NCBI GenBank assembly: GCA_947313855.1
Contig: CAMZNS010000045.1
Coordinates: 1 to 23,915, forward strand
Source of the DNA: an uncultured Deferribacteraceae bacterium
GTDB lineage: Bacteria; Chrysiogenota; Deferribacteres; CAMZNJ01
Reading direction: 5' to 3'
DNA length: 23,915 bases
The notes below the pieces were generated by a model that was not told where the DNA came from, searched no databases, and saw nothing but the letters and a program-made list of their open reading frames with translations. Positions 14,765 through 23,364 of this stretch are shown piece by piece (the stretch's first letter is position 1; each line of letters starts with the position of its first letter). A program made the translations under genes and the position numbers.

Positions 14765-14823
14765 AAAGAGGGCAACTCACTGAGACAAGGCATTAGCTAT
14801 GATTTTGGGGGTTGCTCTTTTTT
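14765..14823 (+). terminator. Terminator-like hairpin upstream of aspA
   Basis: AAAGAGGGCAAC (14765-14776) pairs with GTTGCTCTTTTTT (from 14811), 12 bp including two G-U pairs, with a 34-nt loop and a T run at the end. It can end ppiA transcripts. Because it lies 65 bp before aspA in the same direction it could also act as an attenuator; the sequence does not decide. Confidence 0.6.
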
Positions 14824-14887
14824 GCTTCTACACCACCCAAAAATACTAAAATTAGACAGTCTTATAAAAATTATTCAGGAGGTTATT

Positions 14888-16324
14888 ATGTCTGAAAATG
14901 ACGCAAACTATCGCATAGAGCATGACTCCCTTGGCGAGGTACGTGTGCCAAAAGAAGCCTATTACGGTGGGCAAACCAAACGTGCCATGAATCTCTACGA
15001 TATTAGCCATGTTAGCGTCGGTTCATTTGAACACTTCGTTTACTCCTTCGCATACATCAAAAAGGCCGCCGCAATCACAAACCACAACCTTGAACTTATC
15101 TCGGACGAAGCACTGAAAGGTATAACTTACGCCTGTGACGAACTACTAGCAGGCAAATACCACGAACACATTGTCGTAGACGCAATTCAAGGTGGTGCAG
15201 GCACATCCACAAATATGAACTTCAACGAAGTCATCGCAAATATCGGACTCGAACACCTCGGATACAGCCGAGGAGACTATCAACACCTCCACCCAAACGA
15301 TGACGTCAACCTCTCGCAATCCACAAACGACGTCTACCCAACAGCTCTACGAATGGCTTTATACCTAATGCTCGAAGAACTACTCGACAGCATGGGGGTG
15401 CTAATAAGCATACTCGCCAACAAAAGGGATGAATTCAGTGGCGTGATAAAAATAGGGCGAACACAACTGCAAGAAGCTGTGCCCATAACACTCGGAATGG
15501 AGTTCGGTGCATGGTCATCCACACTCCTCGAAGACGTAACTCGAGTTCGCGAAGCAGCAAAACTACTGCTGGAAGTTAACCTAGGCGGGACAGCGGTGGG
15601 CACACGTATCAACTCGCACCCAAAATACACCGCAAAAGTAATCAAAAAACTGTCCGACCTCTCAGGGCTACCAATGAAAACATCCGCAAACCTTGTGGAA
15701 GCAACACAAGACACAGGAGCCTACATCTACCTATCCGGAACCCTGAAACGACTAGCAGTAAAACTCTCCAAAATCTGCAACGACCTAAGACTAATGTCAT
15801 CGGGACCGCGTGCCGGATTTAACGAAATCAACCTACCACCGATGACACCCGGATCTTCAATCATGCCGGGGAAGGTCAACCCTGTCATACCTGAAGTCGT
15901 AAACCAAGTCTGCTTCCAAGTTGTTGGATTCGACACCACCGTCACAATGGCTTCCGAAGCAGGACAGCTTGAACTCAACGTGATGGAGCCGATCATAGCA
16001 TACTCACTCTTCACAGGAATAAAAGGGATGCAAGGGGCATGCTCCACACTCGCACACAACTGCATTACAGACATTACAGCAAATGAAAAAGTGTGCTACG
16101 ATGGTGTCTACAACTCAATAGGGATCGCAACACTGCTCAACCCGCACATAGGGTACGAAAAAGCCTCAATCATTGCAAAAGAATCACTGGCAACGGGGCG
16201 ATCGGTGATAGACATTGTCGTGGACAAAGGGATTATGACCATGGAAGAGATTGACGCACTACTTGTGCCGGAAAACCTAGCCAGCCCAACGATGACAAAA
16301 CGTAAAATTTTCGGAATTCTGTAA
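14888..16324 (+). CDS. aspA: Aspartate ammonia-lyase (aspartase)
   Basis: Aspartase deaminates L-aspartate reversibly to fumarate and ammonia, feeding aspartate into the C4-dicarboxylate pool. The 478-residue protein has the superfamily signature GSSIMPGKVNP at 322-332 on the catalytic serine loop, the substrate segments GGAGTSTNMN (102-111) and QSTNDVYPT (144-152), and GRTQLQEAVPITLG. The stretch after the signature, VIPEVVNQVCFQVVG, is typical of aspartase and not of class II fumarase. The start was set at 14888 because CAGGAGG lies 5 bp upstream and the N-terminus then matches the family; the open frame continues upstream to 14708 through repeat and terminator DNA. A bidirectional terminator follows. 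Asd in the same window also handles aspartate, but the two are not adjacent. Confidence 0.94.
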   Translation: MSENDANYRIEHDSLGEVRVPKEAYYGGQTKRAMNLYDISHVSVGSFEHFVYSFAYIKKAAAITNHNLELISDEALKGITYACDELLAGKYHEHIVVDAIQGGAGTSTNMNFNEVIANIGLEHLGYSRGDYQHLHPNDDVNLSQSTNDVYPTALRMALYLMLEELLDSMGVLISILANKRDEFSGVIKIGRTQLQEAVPITLGMEFGAWSSTLLEDVTRVREAAKLLLEVNLGGTAVGTRINSHPKYTAKVIKKLSDLSGLPMKTSANLVEATQDTGAYIYLSGTLKRLAVKLSKICNDLRLMSSGPRAGFNEINLPPMTPGSSIMPGKVNPVIPEVVNQVCFQVVGFDTTVTMASEAGQLELNVMEPIIAYSLFTGIKGMQGACSTLAHNCITDITANEKVCYDGVYNSIGIATLLNPHIGYEKASIIAKESLATGRSVIDIVVDKGIMTMEEIDALLVPENLASPTMTKRKIFGIL

Positions 16325-16354
16325 CGGTAGGAGAATTAGCACGACGACTGCTCC

Positions 16355-16390
16355 GACGACTGTTACGATGGCTGTTACGATGGCTGTTAC
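16355..16390. repeat. 12-bp tandem repeat, 3 copies
   Basis: GATGGCTGTTAC is present twice (16367-16390), preceded by the variant GACGACTGTTAC. It lies between the aspA stop and the shared terminator. Confidence 0.85.
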
Positions 16391-16405
16391 GCACACACAA
16401 ACACA

Positions 16406-16447
16406 AAATAACCCCCGAAAGTAGTAACATACTTCCGGGGGTTATTT
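16406..16447. terminator. Bidirectional terminator between aspA and the symporter
   Basis: Two 18-base arms (16406-16423 and 16430-16447) pair with a single mismatch around a 6-base loop. The core is ACCCCCG/CGGGGGT and the ends are AAATA/TATTT, giving T-rich tails on both strands. It serves the convergent genes on each side. Confidence 0.85.
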
Positions 16448-16474
16448 GCGTCGAATATATTTGACAGCTACTCT

Positions 16475-17806
16475 CTAGGAAAGTACGCCGCTGATTCCTG
16501 TGTAAAGTAGGAACAAACATACTGCCGGAGCAATGGTTCGTGTAGACCAAATTACCAAAGTCGTAATCATATTCGGATCGTCACCATCAATCTCCTGCTT
16601 CATGCGTGCAGGCATGATGTAGCCGAAGAAGATGGATACTAGTAGGGCACCAAATGGCAAGCCCACAGTCTCTGCCAAGAACGAGAATAAGTCGAACATG
16701 TTCATTCCGCCGATGGTAAAGCCAGACCACAGATGCAACGATAAAGATGCAACAGTAGTGGTAACCGTTAACGCACCACCAAGGATGAAAATACTTACCT
16801 TACGTGGAAGATTAAAGCTATCCTTCAAAATGGCAATGGCACCCTCCATAATGGAAACGATGGAGGTAATTGCAGCAATCAGAAGCATTACGAAGAACAT
16901 AATGGAGAATATCTGACCACCAGGGATAGTTGCAAGCAACGACGGTACAGCGATAAATACCAATGATGGACCCGCCTGAGGATCGATACCCAAGGCAGCA
17001 ACAATAGGCATTACGATGAACCCTGCTAGGAACGCCACAGCCGTATCCACCAACGAAACAGTAATAGCCGCACGACGAAGACTAATCTCTTTGCCCAGGT
17101 AGGACGCATAAGTCAACAGCACAGCCATACCGATACTAATGGAGAAGAACGCCTGTGCAGCAGCACGAGACCAAACTTCGGCAGTAGCTAAGCGTGCAAA
17201 GTCGGGTGTGAGGTAGGTTTTTACACCAGCCATAGCACCATCAAGACGCAACGCAAGAACCATAAGTATTACAAGGAGTACGATGAGCAAGGGCATGAAT
17301 ACCTTGGAAAACAAGCCGATACCCTTTTGAACGCCCATAACAATAATCCCAAGGGACGCAAAGGTAATAATCGCAGTGTAGAATATGGGGCTGAGGTCGG
17401 CAGTAATCTGACCTGTGAAGACGTTGGCGTAGTCGATACCGGGTGCGAATAGTGACCCCGTAAGACTGTCTTTGAGGTAGAACAACGCCCAACCAGCAAC
17501 AACATTGTAGAAGCTAAGAATAAGGAAGCCAGCAATAACGCCGACTAAACCGATAACAGCCCAGTTCTTTTTGCCCAAATTAACGAATGCCGTGATGCCA
17601 GAACCCTGACCAGCACGACCGATAGCAAACTCAGCAAGCATTAGTGGGATACCGATGGCAAAAATAATTACCAAATAGGCAACAAGGAATGCACCACCCC
17701 CAGCACTACTTACTTCGTATGGAAACTTCCAAACGTTACCAAGACCAACAGCAGAACCAGCCGCAGCCATTAGGAACGCGAATTGTGATCCCCAACTTTC
17801 TCTCAT
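16475..17806 (-). CDS. Sodium:neurotransmitter symporter (NSS/SNF) family transporter
   Basis: This 443-residue inner-membrane protein belongs to the LeuT/Tyt1 family, which couples sodium entry to uptake of amino acids or related amines. The signature AGSAVGLGNVWKFPYEVSSAGGGAF (about 16-40) is the broken first helix that binds sodium and substrate. The sixth-helix region AFFSISIGMAVLLTYASYLGKE (219-240) holds the other half of the site. I count eleven to twelve hydrophobic segments, and the length fits the shorter bacterial Tyt1-like branch. TTAGGAGGTG lies 7 bp before the ATG. The 138 bp upstream is A/T-rich with no clear promoter. It is convergent with aspA and shares its terminator. The substrate cannot be assigned. 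Confidence 0.93.
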   Translation of the reverse strand: MRESWGSQFAFLMAAAGSAVGLGNVWKFPYEVSSAGGGAFLVAYLVIIFAIGIPLMLAEFAIGRAGQGSGITAFVNLGKKNWAVIGLVGVIAGFLILSFYNVVAGWALFYLKDSLTGSLFAPGIDYANVFTGQITADLSPIFYTAIITFASLGIIVMGVQKGIGLFSKVFMPLLIVLLVILMVLALRLDGAMAGVKTYLTPDFARLATAEVWSRAAAQAFFSISIGMAVLLTYASYLGKEISLRRAAITVSLVDTAVAFLAGFIVMPIVAALGIDPQAGPSLVFIAVPSLLATIPGGQIFSIMFFVMLLIAAITSIVSIMEGAIAILKDSFNLPRKVSIFILGGALTVTTTVASLSLHLWSGFTIGGMNMFDLFSFLAETVGLPFGALLVSIFFGYIMPARMKQEIDGDDPNMITTLVIWSTRTIAPAVCLFLLYTGISGVLS

Positions 17807-18280
17807 AAAGCACCTCCTAAGTACATTAAAATTATGATGAAGACAGGTGTGAAAAGTTTATAAAAAAAACAGGATACAAGTTATGTTTTTCATCACTTAA
17901 TTTAGTGGTTATTTTATTGTAAATGTAAGATTAGCAGGGTAGCCATTAAGCCCAGAAGGATGGGTTGCCTGATATCTGTTTTTTGGGGCGGTTGCGCTGT
18001 TTGTACGAATTAGGAACGGGAAAACCACCACAAAAAGTAATATCTACTAACCATACTTTATTTTTGTACGGATTGCAAGTTTTTTTATATTTTATTTGAG
18101 GGAGAGGCGAAATGTTGGGGGAGTGATGGGGGGGGATGGGCTGAAATCCACTATGGGAGGGGGGTGTGGTGTGTTCAATATATATAACACACACTATATA
18201 ATCGGACAATATGTTTGGTGCGATGGTGGTGCATGGTGGTGCCAACCTTCACACGTGCACCACCTGACTAGAGTTTCACC
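17807..18280. other. Intergenic region with G-rich patch and two inverted repeats
   Basis: No gene was found in these 474 bp. An A/T-rich half (17807-18090) precedes the symporter. A G-rich patch (18100-18165) includes a run of G near 18128. Two perfect inverted repeats follow: GTGTGTT/AACACAC (18169-18175 and 18186-18192) and GGTGGTGC/GCACCACC (18235-18242 and 18257-18264). The second lies just past the cpoB stop codon and may mark the 3' end of that transcript, although no T tract follows on the minus strand. Confidence 0.5.
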
Positions 18281-19246
18281 CTACAGAATATTTTGTCGTG
18301 CGTAACGGGCAGCAGAGGTTGCGGGGTACATCTGCACAAGTTTCTCGGCGATGCTTCGTGCGGCAACGCTATCTCCTTGTTTGTTGCGTATGACAGCCAT
18401 CTTGTAGAGTGAGTCGGAGATTTTGTTGCTATCGGGATAGTTCTTGCCAACCTTCTCGAAGGCAACGTACGCACGGTCGTAGTTCCCTTCAGCGTAGTAG
18501 CTTTCGCCTATCCAGTATTGTGCGTTGTCGGTGAGGTCATCGTTGTAGCGGTTGATGTAGGCGTTGAAGGTGTTGATGGCCATGGCGTAGTTTTGGTTTG
18601 AGTATTCACTGTAGCCACGATTGTAGAGGTCTTTGCGGGAGAGCTCCCCCTCGGCAACAATGAGGAGGGGTTGGGCAACAGTTGCGGTGCCACTGTCCAC
18701 GATTTCGTTGATTTGTGCTTCGGTGGCGATTATGGGTTCGGCGACTACAATGGGTTGTGAGCTGGGTCCAAATCCTGAGTTGGCTGGTGTTATGATGATG
18801 TTGGACACAACTTCGTCTTCTTCGCCATTTTGTAGTGGTTCGAGGGTTACGGTATTGGCGTTAAAGGCTTCGCTAGTGTTGAGGTTTGTGTCTGTGGGAG
18901 CTGTGGTTGTTGTCGTCATGGGTGCCACATACCCTGCGTTGGTGTTTTCCCCGGTGTTTTGCATGGTATTGTTGCGTTGGTTGAGGTTGACGAGTAGGTC
19001 GTCCTGTATGCTTTGGCTGTTGGATAGTTGGTCGACAAACTGTCGTTGTTGTTCAACTTCTATTTGTAGTTCGGTGATGCTTTGTTTGAGTCCGACAACT
19101 TCGTCGTTGAGGTTTGCGACGTTTCGGTTGTAGTTATCTCCTCCGGTTGATCCGATTGGTGCACAGGCGTAGAGTGTTGGTATTAGCGTTAATATTAGTG
19201 TTGCTCTGATAATTCTTTGTCGGTTGCGTATTGTGGTGGTTTTCAT
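18281..19246 (-). CDS. CpoB/YbgF-like lipoprotein with coiled coil and TPR
   Basis: The 321-residue protein has the architecture of CpoB (YbgF), a periplasmic partner of the Tol-Pal system. It begins with a basic stretch and hydrophobic core ending in the lipobox LYAC (Cys28), so it is probably lipid-anchored; E. coli CpoB is soluble, so this is a difference. Residues about 40-90 form a heptad-like coiled coil (NLNDEVVGLKQSITELQIEV region). A low-complexity Thr/Asn linker follows, and from about 203 tetratricopeptide repeats end the protein (LYNRGYSEYSNQNYAMAINTF, AQYWIGESYY, ISDSLYKMAVI). AGAGGGGGAA lies 8-10 bp before the ATG. The start is 15 bp after the cheV stop, so the two are co-transcribed. 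No tol or pal gene is in the window, so the Tol-Pal role is inferred from architecture only. Confidence 0.75.
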   Translation of the reverse strand: MKTTTIRNRQRIIRATLILTLIPTLYACAPIGSTGGDNYNRNVANLNDEVVGLKQSITELQIEVEQQRQFVDQLSNSQSIQDDLLVNLNQRNNTMQNTGENTNAGYVAPMTTTTTAPTDTNLNTSEAFNANTVTLEPLQNGEEDEVVSNIIITPANSGFGPSSQPIVVAEPIIATEAQINEIVDSGTATVAQPLLIVAEGELSRKDLYNRGYSEYSNQNYAMAINTFNAYINRYNDDLTDNAQYWIGESYYAEGNYDRAYVAFEKVGKNYPDSNKISDSLYKMAVIRNKQGDSVAARSIAEKLVQMYPATSAARYARQNIL

Positions 19247-19261
19247 TGTGTGTTCCCCCTC

Positions 19262-20266
19262 TTACTGGGTAGTGTGATTTATTTGTTTAGTTATTTTTTC
19301 GGAGTACGAGAGTAGTTGTTCGACAGCGTTTGCGATGTCTGTTACAGTGGGTTTGTTGAGTATGAGTAGTTTGTTGTTGAGTTGTAGGTTGTCCATCTGT
19401 TTTTGGAATATGTGTTTGTCTTGGTCGGATTGGTGTGTTGGTGGTATTGCGATTATGGGCATGGTGTAGTTGTTGTGTTGTATTTGGTGTATGAGTTTGT
19501 TCCCTTCGGAGTTGGCTGTGCAGATAATGATGCTGGGTAGTTCGTTGTGATTTTGTTCGAGTATTGCCATGGCGTCATGGTTGTTGTTTGCGATGTTGGT
19601 GTTGTTGGCGATATTGTTGTTGTGTAGGGCTTGTTTGATGTAGTTGCTGGTGGTGTGGGAGTTGTGGACTAGGAGTATGTTTCGTTGCAGTATTTCGCTG
19701 GCAACAGTGGTGTTGGTGTTGTTGTTGTTGTTGTTGGTGTTGGTGTTGTTGTTGGAGTTGTTGTTGGAGTTGTTGTTGGTTTGAGCGGTTTGGAGTAGGT
19801 CTTCAATGTCGAGTATTTGGATGATTTTGTTATTGACTTTGAAGTATCCCGATGTGCATGGTACAGAGGCGTTGATGAATGGGCTTGAGGCTGTGATGTT
19901 GTTTTGGGGGATGGTGTGGATACGGTTTACTTGGTTGACGAGTATTGCGACTAGGGAGCTGTTTAGGTAGAGCACGATAACTTTTGCTTTGTTGGGCAAT
20001 ACGTCGTGATCGAGTTGTAGTCGGTATGCGATGTTGTAGAGTGGTAGGAAAATATTTTTCCGTATGTTGATTATTCCGTAAACGAAGCTGTCTTTCGAGC
20101 TTACTTCTGAGATAGTTTTGGGGAATTCGGAGATTTCTACAACATGGTCGATATTGATGCAGTAGTGTAGTGGTTTGCCGTTTTTGAGGAGTGCGAACTC
20201 GATGAAGGAGATGTTGTTTTTGCTGTCCATAGGGGTTGTAGGTTGGGTGTTAGAATATGTTGGCAT
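19262..20266 (-). CDS. cheV: CheV-like chemotaxis adaptor with degenerate receiver
   Basis: CheV proteins couple chemoreceptors to CheA through a CheW domain and tune the complex through a C-terminal receiver. Residues about 18-160 form the CheW-like domain (VYGIINIRKNIFLPLYNIAY, IVLYLNSSLVAILVNQVNRI, YFKVNNKIIQILDIEDLL). An Asn-rich linker (164-187) follows. The receiver-like domain (195-320) keeps the beta-strand pattern and the conserved lysine (ILNKPT), but the acidic pair is replaced (LLVHNSH) and the phospho-acceptor position reads IIICTAN with no Asp. It probably cannot be phosphorylated in the usual way. The protein is markedly rich in Asn. AGGGGGAA lies about 10 bp before the ATG. 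It is the first gene of a two-gene unit with the CpoB-like lipoprotein, an unusual pairing. Confidence 0.75.
   Translation of the reverse strand: MPTYSNTQPTTPMDSKNNISFIEFALLKNGKPLHYCINIDHVVEISEFPKTISEVSSKDSFVYGIINIRKNIFLPLYNIAYRLQLDHDVLPNKAKVIVLYLNSSLVAILVNQVNRIHTIPQNNITASSPFINASVPCTSGYFKVNNKIIQILDIEDLLQTAQTNNNSNNNSNNNTNTNNNNNNTNTTVASEILQRNILLVHNSHTTSNYIKQALHNNNIANNTNIANNNHDAMAILEQNHNELPSIIICTANSEGNKLIHQIQHNNYTMPIIAIPPTHQSDQDKHIFQKQMDNLQLNNKLLILNKPTVTDIANAVEQLLSYSEKITKQINHTTQ
19706..19777 (-). repeat. AAC-rich coding repeat (Asn linker) in cheV
   Basis: The coding strand is nearly all AAC, with AGC and ACC interruptions, and encodes residues 164-187 (mostly Asn) between the CheW and receiver-like domains. 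It is a 3-bp repeat in frame. Confidence 0.9.
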
Positions 20267-20689
20267 AAGTTGAGCGTTCCCCCTATATTTTTTTAAAGAG
20301 CCTGTTTTTGTGTAATGGGGGGTTATTGGTGGTGAGCTTTCTGTTTGCTTCTGCGTGGGCAGTAAGCAACTTGTTGGCGATTCGATCTCGATCGTGCTGT
20401 CAGATATTTTTGAATGACAGCGTAAAGCCGTAAAGCCGATAAATCGATAAGTCGAGAAGCGATCAGCCTTATGTATTAGCCAGCTTGCATGCAGAAGTTT
20501 GGAGGAGCTGGCTGAGGCGATGCTTTATTTTATTGAAGCGACACACAAGATATATGTTGTTTTACTCAACATACCACACCCTTACACAAGCTATATATAA
20601 CACCGTAAGTATATAAAATCAATAGTTATACTGCAAAATTATAAAAATAATTCTTGTAAAGAGGGGCGGTTTCGAACTAAAATTTAAGT
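20267..20689. other. Divergent intergenic region with inverted repeats (possible structured RNA)
   Basis: No protein gene was found. Perfect inverted repeats are GCTGTCA/TGACAGC (20396-20402 and 20415-20421) and AGCCAGCT/AGCTGGCT (20478-20485 and 20506-20513), the latter with GCATGC in its loop. An outer pairing AAGC/GCTT encloses the second hairpin, and TTTATTTTATT follows on the plus strand, as in a terminator. ATGTTG/CAACAT near 20553-20571 is a third. Short repeats of GTAAAGCC and CGATAA occur at 20422-20450. No promoter for the minus-strand cheV unit could be fixed. Confidence 0.4.
20654..20683 (+). promoter_or_regulatory. Candidate promoter giving a leaderless transcript of the TPR gene
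   Basis: TTGTAA (20654-20659) and TAAAAT (20678-20683) are 18 bp apart. The expected transcription start, about 7 bp after the -10, falls on the ATG at 20690. This fits the absence of a usable Shine-Dalgarno sequence there. Confidence 0.4.
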
Positions 20690-23362
20690 ATGCATGTGAA
20701 AAAAATCTACCTGAAATATATGTCAATGGTGGCATTGCTAGTGATGAGTACCGCTCCTAGCATGGCCATAGCTGAAGAGATATCCATACTGCAAAGCAAA
20801 CTATACTCATCAGTTAAGGTCAATGTTGACGAAAAAGATGTGTCGCAGGTGATAAAATCACAATCGCAAGTGGAAATTGTTCTAACACGAAACATAGCCG
20901 AACCCATAAACAATATCATCGATGACGAATTCATCTACAGTATCACATCCACCGGAAACAGCATCATCGTAAGGGCACAAGAGGGAGCAAAGCTAGGGGC
21001 AACCATCGGAAGAGACAGGGTAAGGATTGCTGCAACAAAGCTTGAACCAACCGATAACGCACTCTCGAGCTACATACTATTCCCCGCCATACCAACTCCT
21101 GGAGTGCAAGGAGGCTCCCCTGATATCCCAAACAACCTCTTCAAAGAGGGGCAGAGTCGACTCGAACTGAAAGACTACGACACAGCTGTGCAATACTTCG
21201 ACAGAGCCCTAAACCTCACGAGGGGAACAGAGTACGCTCAACGATCACTACTAACTGCCGGACAAGAATTCTACGACGAAGCAAAACGAACAGGAAGGGA
21301 AGACCTTTACAGACAATCAGCAAAATACTTCGAACAATTAATAAAAAATTACCCCAATGCATACCTACCACTAACACTCATACGACAAACAGCCGATGCC
21401 GAACGCAAATCACTCAACTACGTTCGAGCCATCGAACTCTACACAATGCTTGTTGCCCTAACACCCGATGTTGCCGCACAAAAAGAGGCTACCCTAGACC
21501 TTGCCGACACAAACCTCATGCAGGGAAATCTACAAGAAGCGTTAGCAATCTACGAAAAATTCACCGACGACTACCCCAAAGACTCCATGGGAATACTCCC
21601 CAAGCTGGGATTCCTCTACGAACAACAAAACCTACACGTTGTCTCAAACTACTACTACGACCGATTTGAAGTCTACGAACCCATACTAAACAACTACTCA
21701 GACGAAATGCTACTAAGCATGTACAACAGCTACAGAAAACGTGGGAAAAGTGAAAAAGCAACACAAATGTCGAAATACATACTCAAAACATCACGGGAAA
21801 ACCCCACAGCATTCGCATATGTTACATACGAACAAGCAAAAATATACGAAAAACTAGGGGACACTGTGGAACGAGACAGACTCTTCCTCGAATGTATCGA
21901 CATGTATCCCGAAGCAGAATACTGCAAAAGATCATCATGGGAGTACGCACTAGCACACCTAAACGAACGCGAATACAACTACTGGAGAGGATTCTTCGGC
22001 GTCGACGAACTCAGAGACCTAGGCAGATTCGACGACGAAGTGTTCTACATACTAACGCTGAGCATGCTACAATCCGGCGACTACAAAGGAGTCATCGAAG
22101 CCGTAGACCTGTTCCACTCCAAATACGACACCTCCAAAAGGTACAGCGATCAAGCATACCTCAAAGAGGAAGCAATATTCAGAACAGGAGTCGAACTTTA
22201 CGCCAACGGAAAAACCGACGAAGCCAAAAACATAATGGCACTCTACTACAAAACATACCCCGATGGAGCATTCATCGACGCACTCTATGGCGTGGAAGAT
22301 GAAGAAAGCTACACCTACGTCAGCAAACTTGTGGAGGACGGACACTACCTAGACGCAATGAGTGCAGCACAAAGCTACACCACAAATCGACGCGACCTAA
22401 TAGCAAACGCATCACGATGGGACGACCTATTCCGACAAGCATACTACCTAGAAGTCAAAGACAAACTCGCCATGGAGGGGGACGACGCCCAAACAGTAGG
22501 ACTAGCAATGGCGAAAGACTTCAACGAAAACTACGCCAACGAAACATACAACGACGTGGGAGAAGTTGTCGACACACTACTCTACTCCACAATAAACGAA
22601 CTCTACAACAAAGGACTCTATTCCGACGTGGTGGATATGTTCGACAAAAACAAGGAGTACCTCGCACTAAACAAAAACAAAACACTAACAGCAGGAACAG
22701 GGATACTACTCGGACTGTCGCTCATAAACATGAACAACTACGACGAAGCGGAAGGGATCTACTACCAGATACCGCCAGACGATGGCAAAAGGGTGGATAA
22801 CCGACTCTACACAGCACTCGGACTGATTGTCGGTGACGAAAACACAAACCCAAATATATTCGACGAAAACGAAATCAACTTCGTTATCGACAATATCGCC
22901 AAAAGAAACAGGGACGATGCCTACAGACTTGCACAAAAATATACGCGAAATACATCACATGCACTTGCCATGAAATACAAACTCTACTCAGGCGAAACTG
23001 ATAAGGTGAAAAAATTGGTCATGGTGGAGTCGCTGTACGCCGACCTAACAAACAACCGAGCTGTTACATTTGACAACGCACACTTTGTTTACCTAGACTA
23101 CGGCGTTAGTCGATACGACCAAGGACGATACGGCGACGCAATAGCAAGCCTCACAACCTTTATCCGAATGTACCGACAAACAGACGACGCAACAGCACAA
23201 GGACTCTACTTCCTAGCAAAATCATACCACAACATGGGAGACATAGAAAGGGCACAAGTGTATTACGAAATGGTTGGCGAAAATGCACCGTCGTCTATCT
23301 ATGCCAACCTTGCTCAAAGCGAACTGAGCTCAACACAGTGGCGTTCAGGGGTAGGAAGGTAG
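20690..23362 (+). CDS. Large periplasmic TPR-repeat protein
   Basis: This 890-residue protein starts with a Sec signal peptide (basic VKKIYLK, hydrophobic core, likely cleavage after SMAIA, residue 28). Residues about 30-115 look like a small beta-rich domain (VKVNVDEKDVSQVI, VEIVLTRNI, GNSIIVRA), in the style of AMIN-like modules. From about residue 148 most of the protein is tetratricopeptide or half-TPR helices: FKEGQSRLELKDYDTAVQYF, AIELYTMLVALTP, ALAIYEKFTDDYP, and near the end RYDQGRYGDAIASLTTFI and YFLAKSYHNMGDIERAQVYY. No catalytic motif is visible, so a scaffold or envelope-complex role is inferred. The longer ATG start is kept because it supplies the charged start of the signal peptide. 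It is divergent from the cheV-cpoB unit, whose second product is also a periplasmic TPR protein. Confidence 0.8.
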   Translation: MHVKKIYLKYMSMVALLVMSTAPSMAIAEEISILQSKLYSSVKVNVDEKDVSQVIKSQSQVEIVLTRNIAEPINNIIDDEFIYSITSTGNSIIVRAQEGAKLGATIGRDRVRIAATKLEPTDNALSSYILFPAIPTPGVQGGSPDIPNNLFKEGQSRLELKDYDTAVQYFDRALNLTRGTEYAQRSLLTAGQEFYDEAKRTGREDLYRQSAKYFEQLIKNYPNAYLPLTLIRQTADAERKSLNYVRAIELYTMLVALTPDVAAQKEATLDLADTNLMQGNLQEALAIYEKFTDDYPKDSMGILPKLGFLYEQQNLHVVSNYYYDRFEVYEPILNNYSDEMLLSMYNSYRKRGKSEKATQMSKYILKTSRENPTAFAYVTYEQAKIYEKLGDTVERDRLFLECIDMYPEAEYCKRSSWEYALAHLNEREYNYWRGFFGVDELRDLGRFDDEVFYILTLSMLQSGDYKGVIEAVDLFHSKYDTSKRYSDQAYLKEEAIFRTGVELYANGKTDEAKNIMALYYKTYPDGAFIDALYGVEDEESYTYVSKLVEDGHYLDAMSAAQSYTTNRRDLIANASRWDDLFRQAYYLEVKDKLAMEGDDAQTVGLAMAKDFNENYANETYNDVGEVVDTLLYSTINELYNKGLYSDVVDMFDKNKEYLALNKNKTLTAGTGILLGLSLINMNNYDEAEGIYYQIPPDDGKRVDNRLYTALGLIVGDENTNPNIFDENEINFVIDNIAKRNRDDAYRLAQKYTRNTSHALAMKYKLYSGETDKVKKLVMVESLYADLTNNRAVTFDNAHFVYLDYGVSRYDQGRYGDAIASLTTFIRMYRQTDDATAQGLYFLAKSYHNMGDIERAQVYYEMVGENAPSSIYANLAQSELSSTQWRSGVGR

Positions 23363-23364
23363 TG

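Noticed and set aside
14708-14887. Upstream extension of aspA
   Set aside because: It would translate a direct repeat and a terminator hairpin, and adds about 60 residues absent from aspartases; 14888 has the ribosome site.
17946-18245. Minus-strand open frame of 99 codons
   Set aside because: It has no ribosome site, a Pro/His/Lys-rich composition from a skewed region, and no recognisable motif.
299-23362. Recoding of TGA as a sense codon
   Set aside because: The conserved genes read through in full without any in-frame TGA and use TGG for tryptophan.
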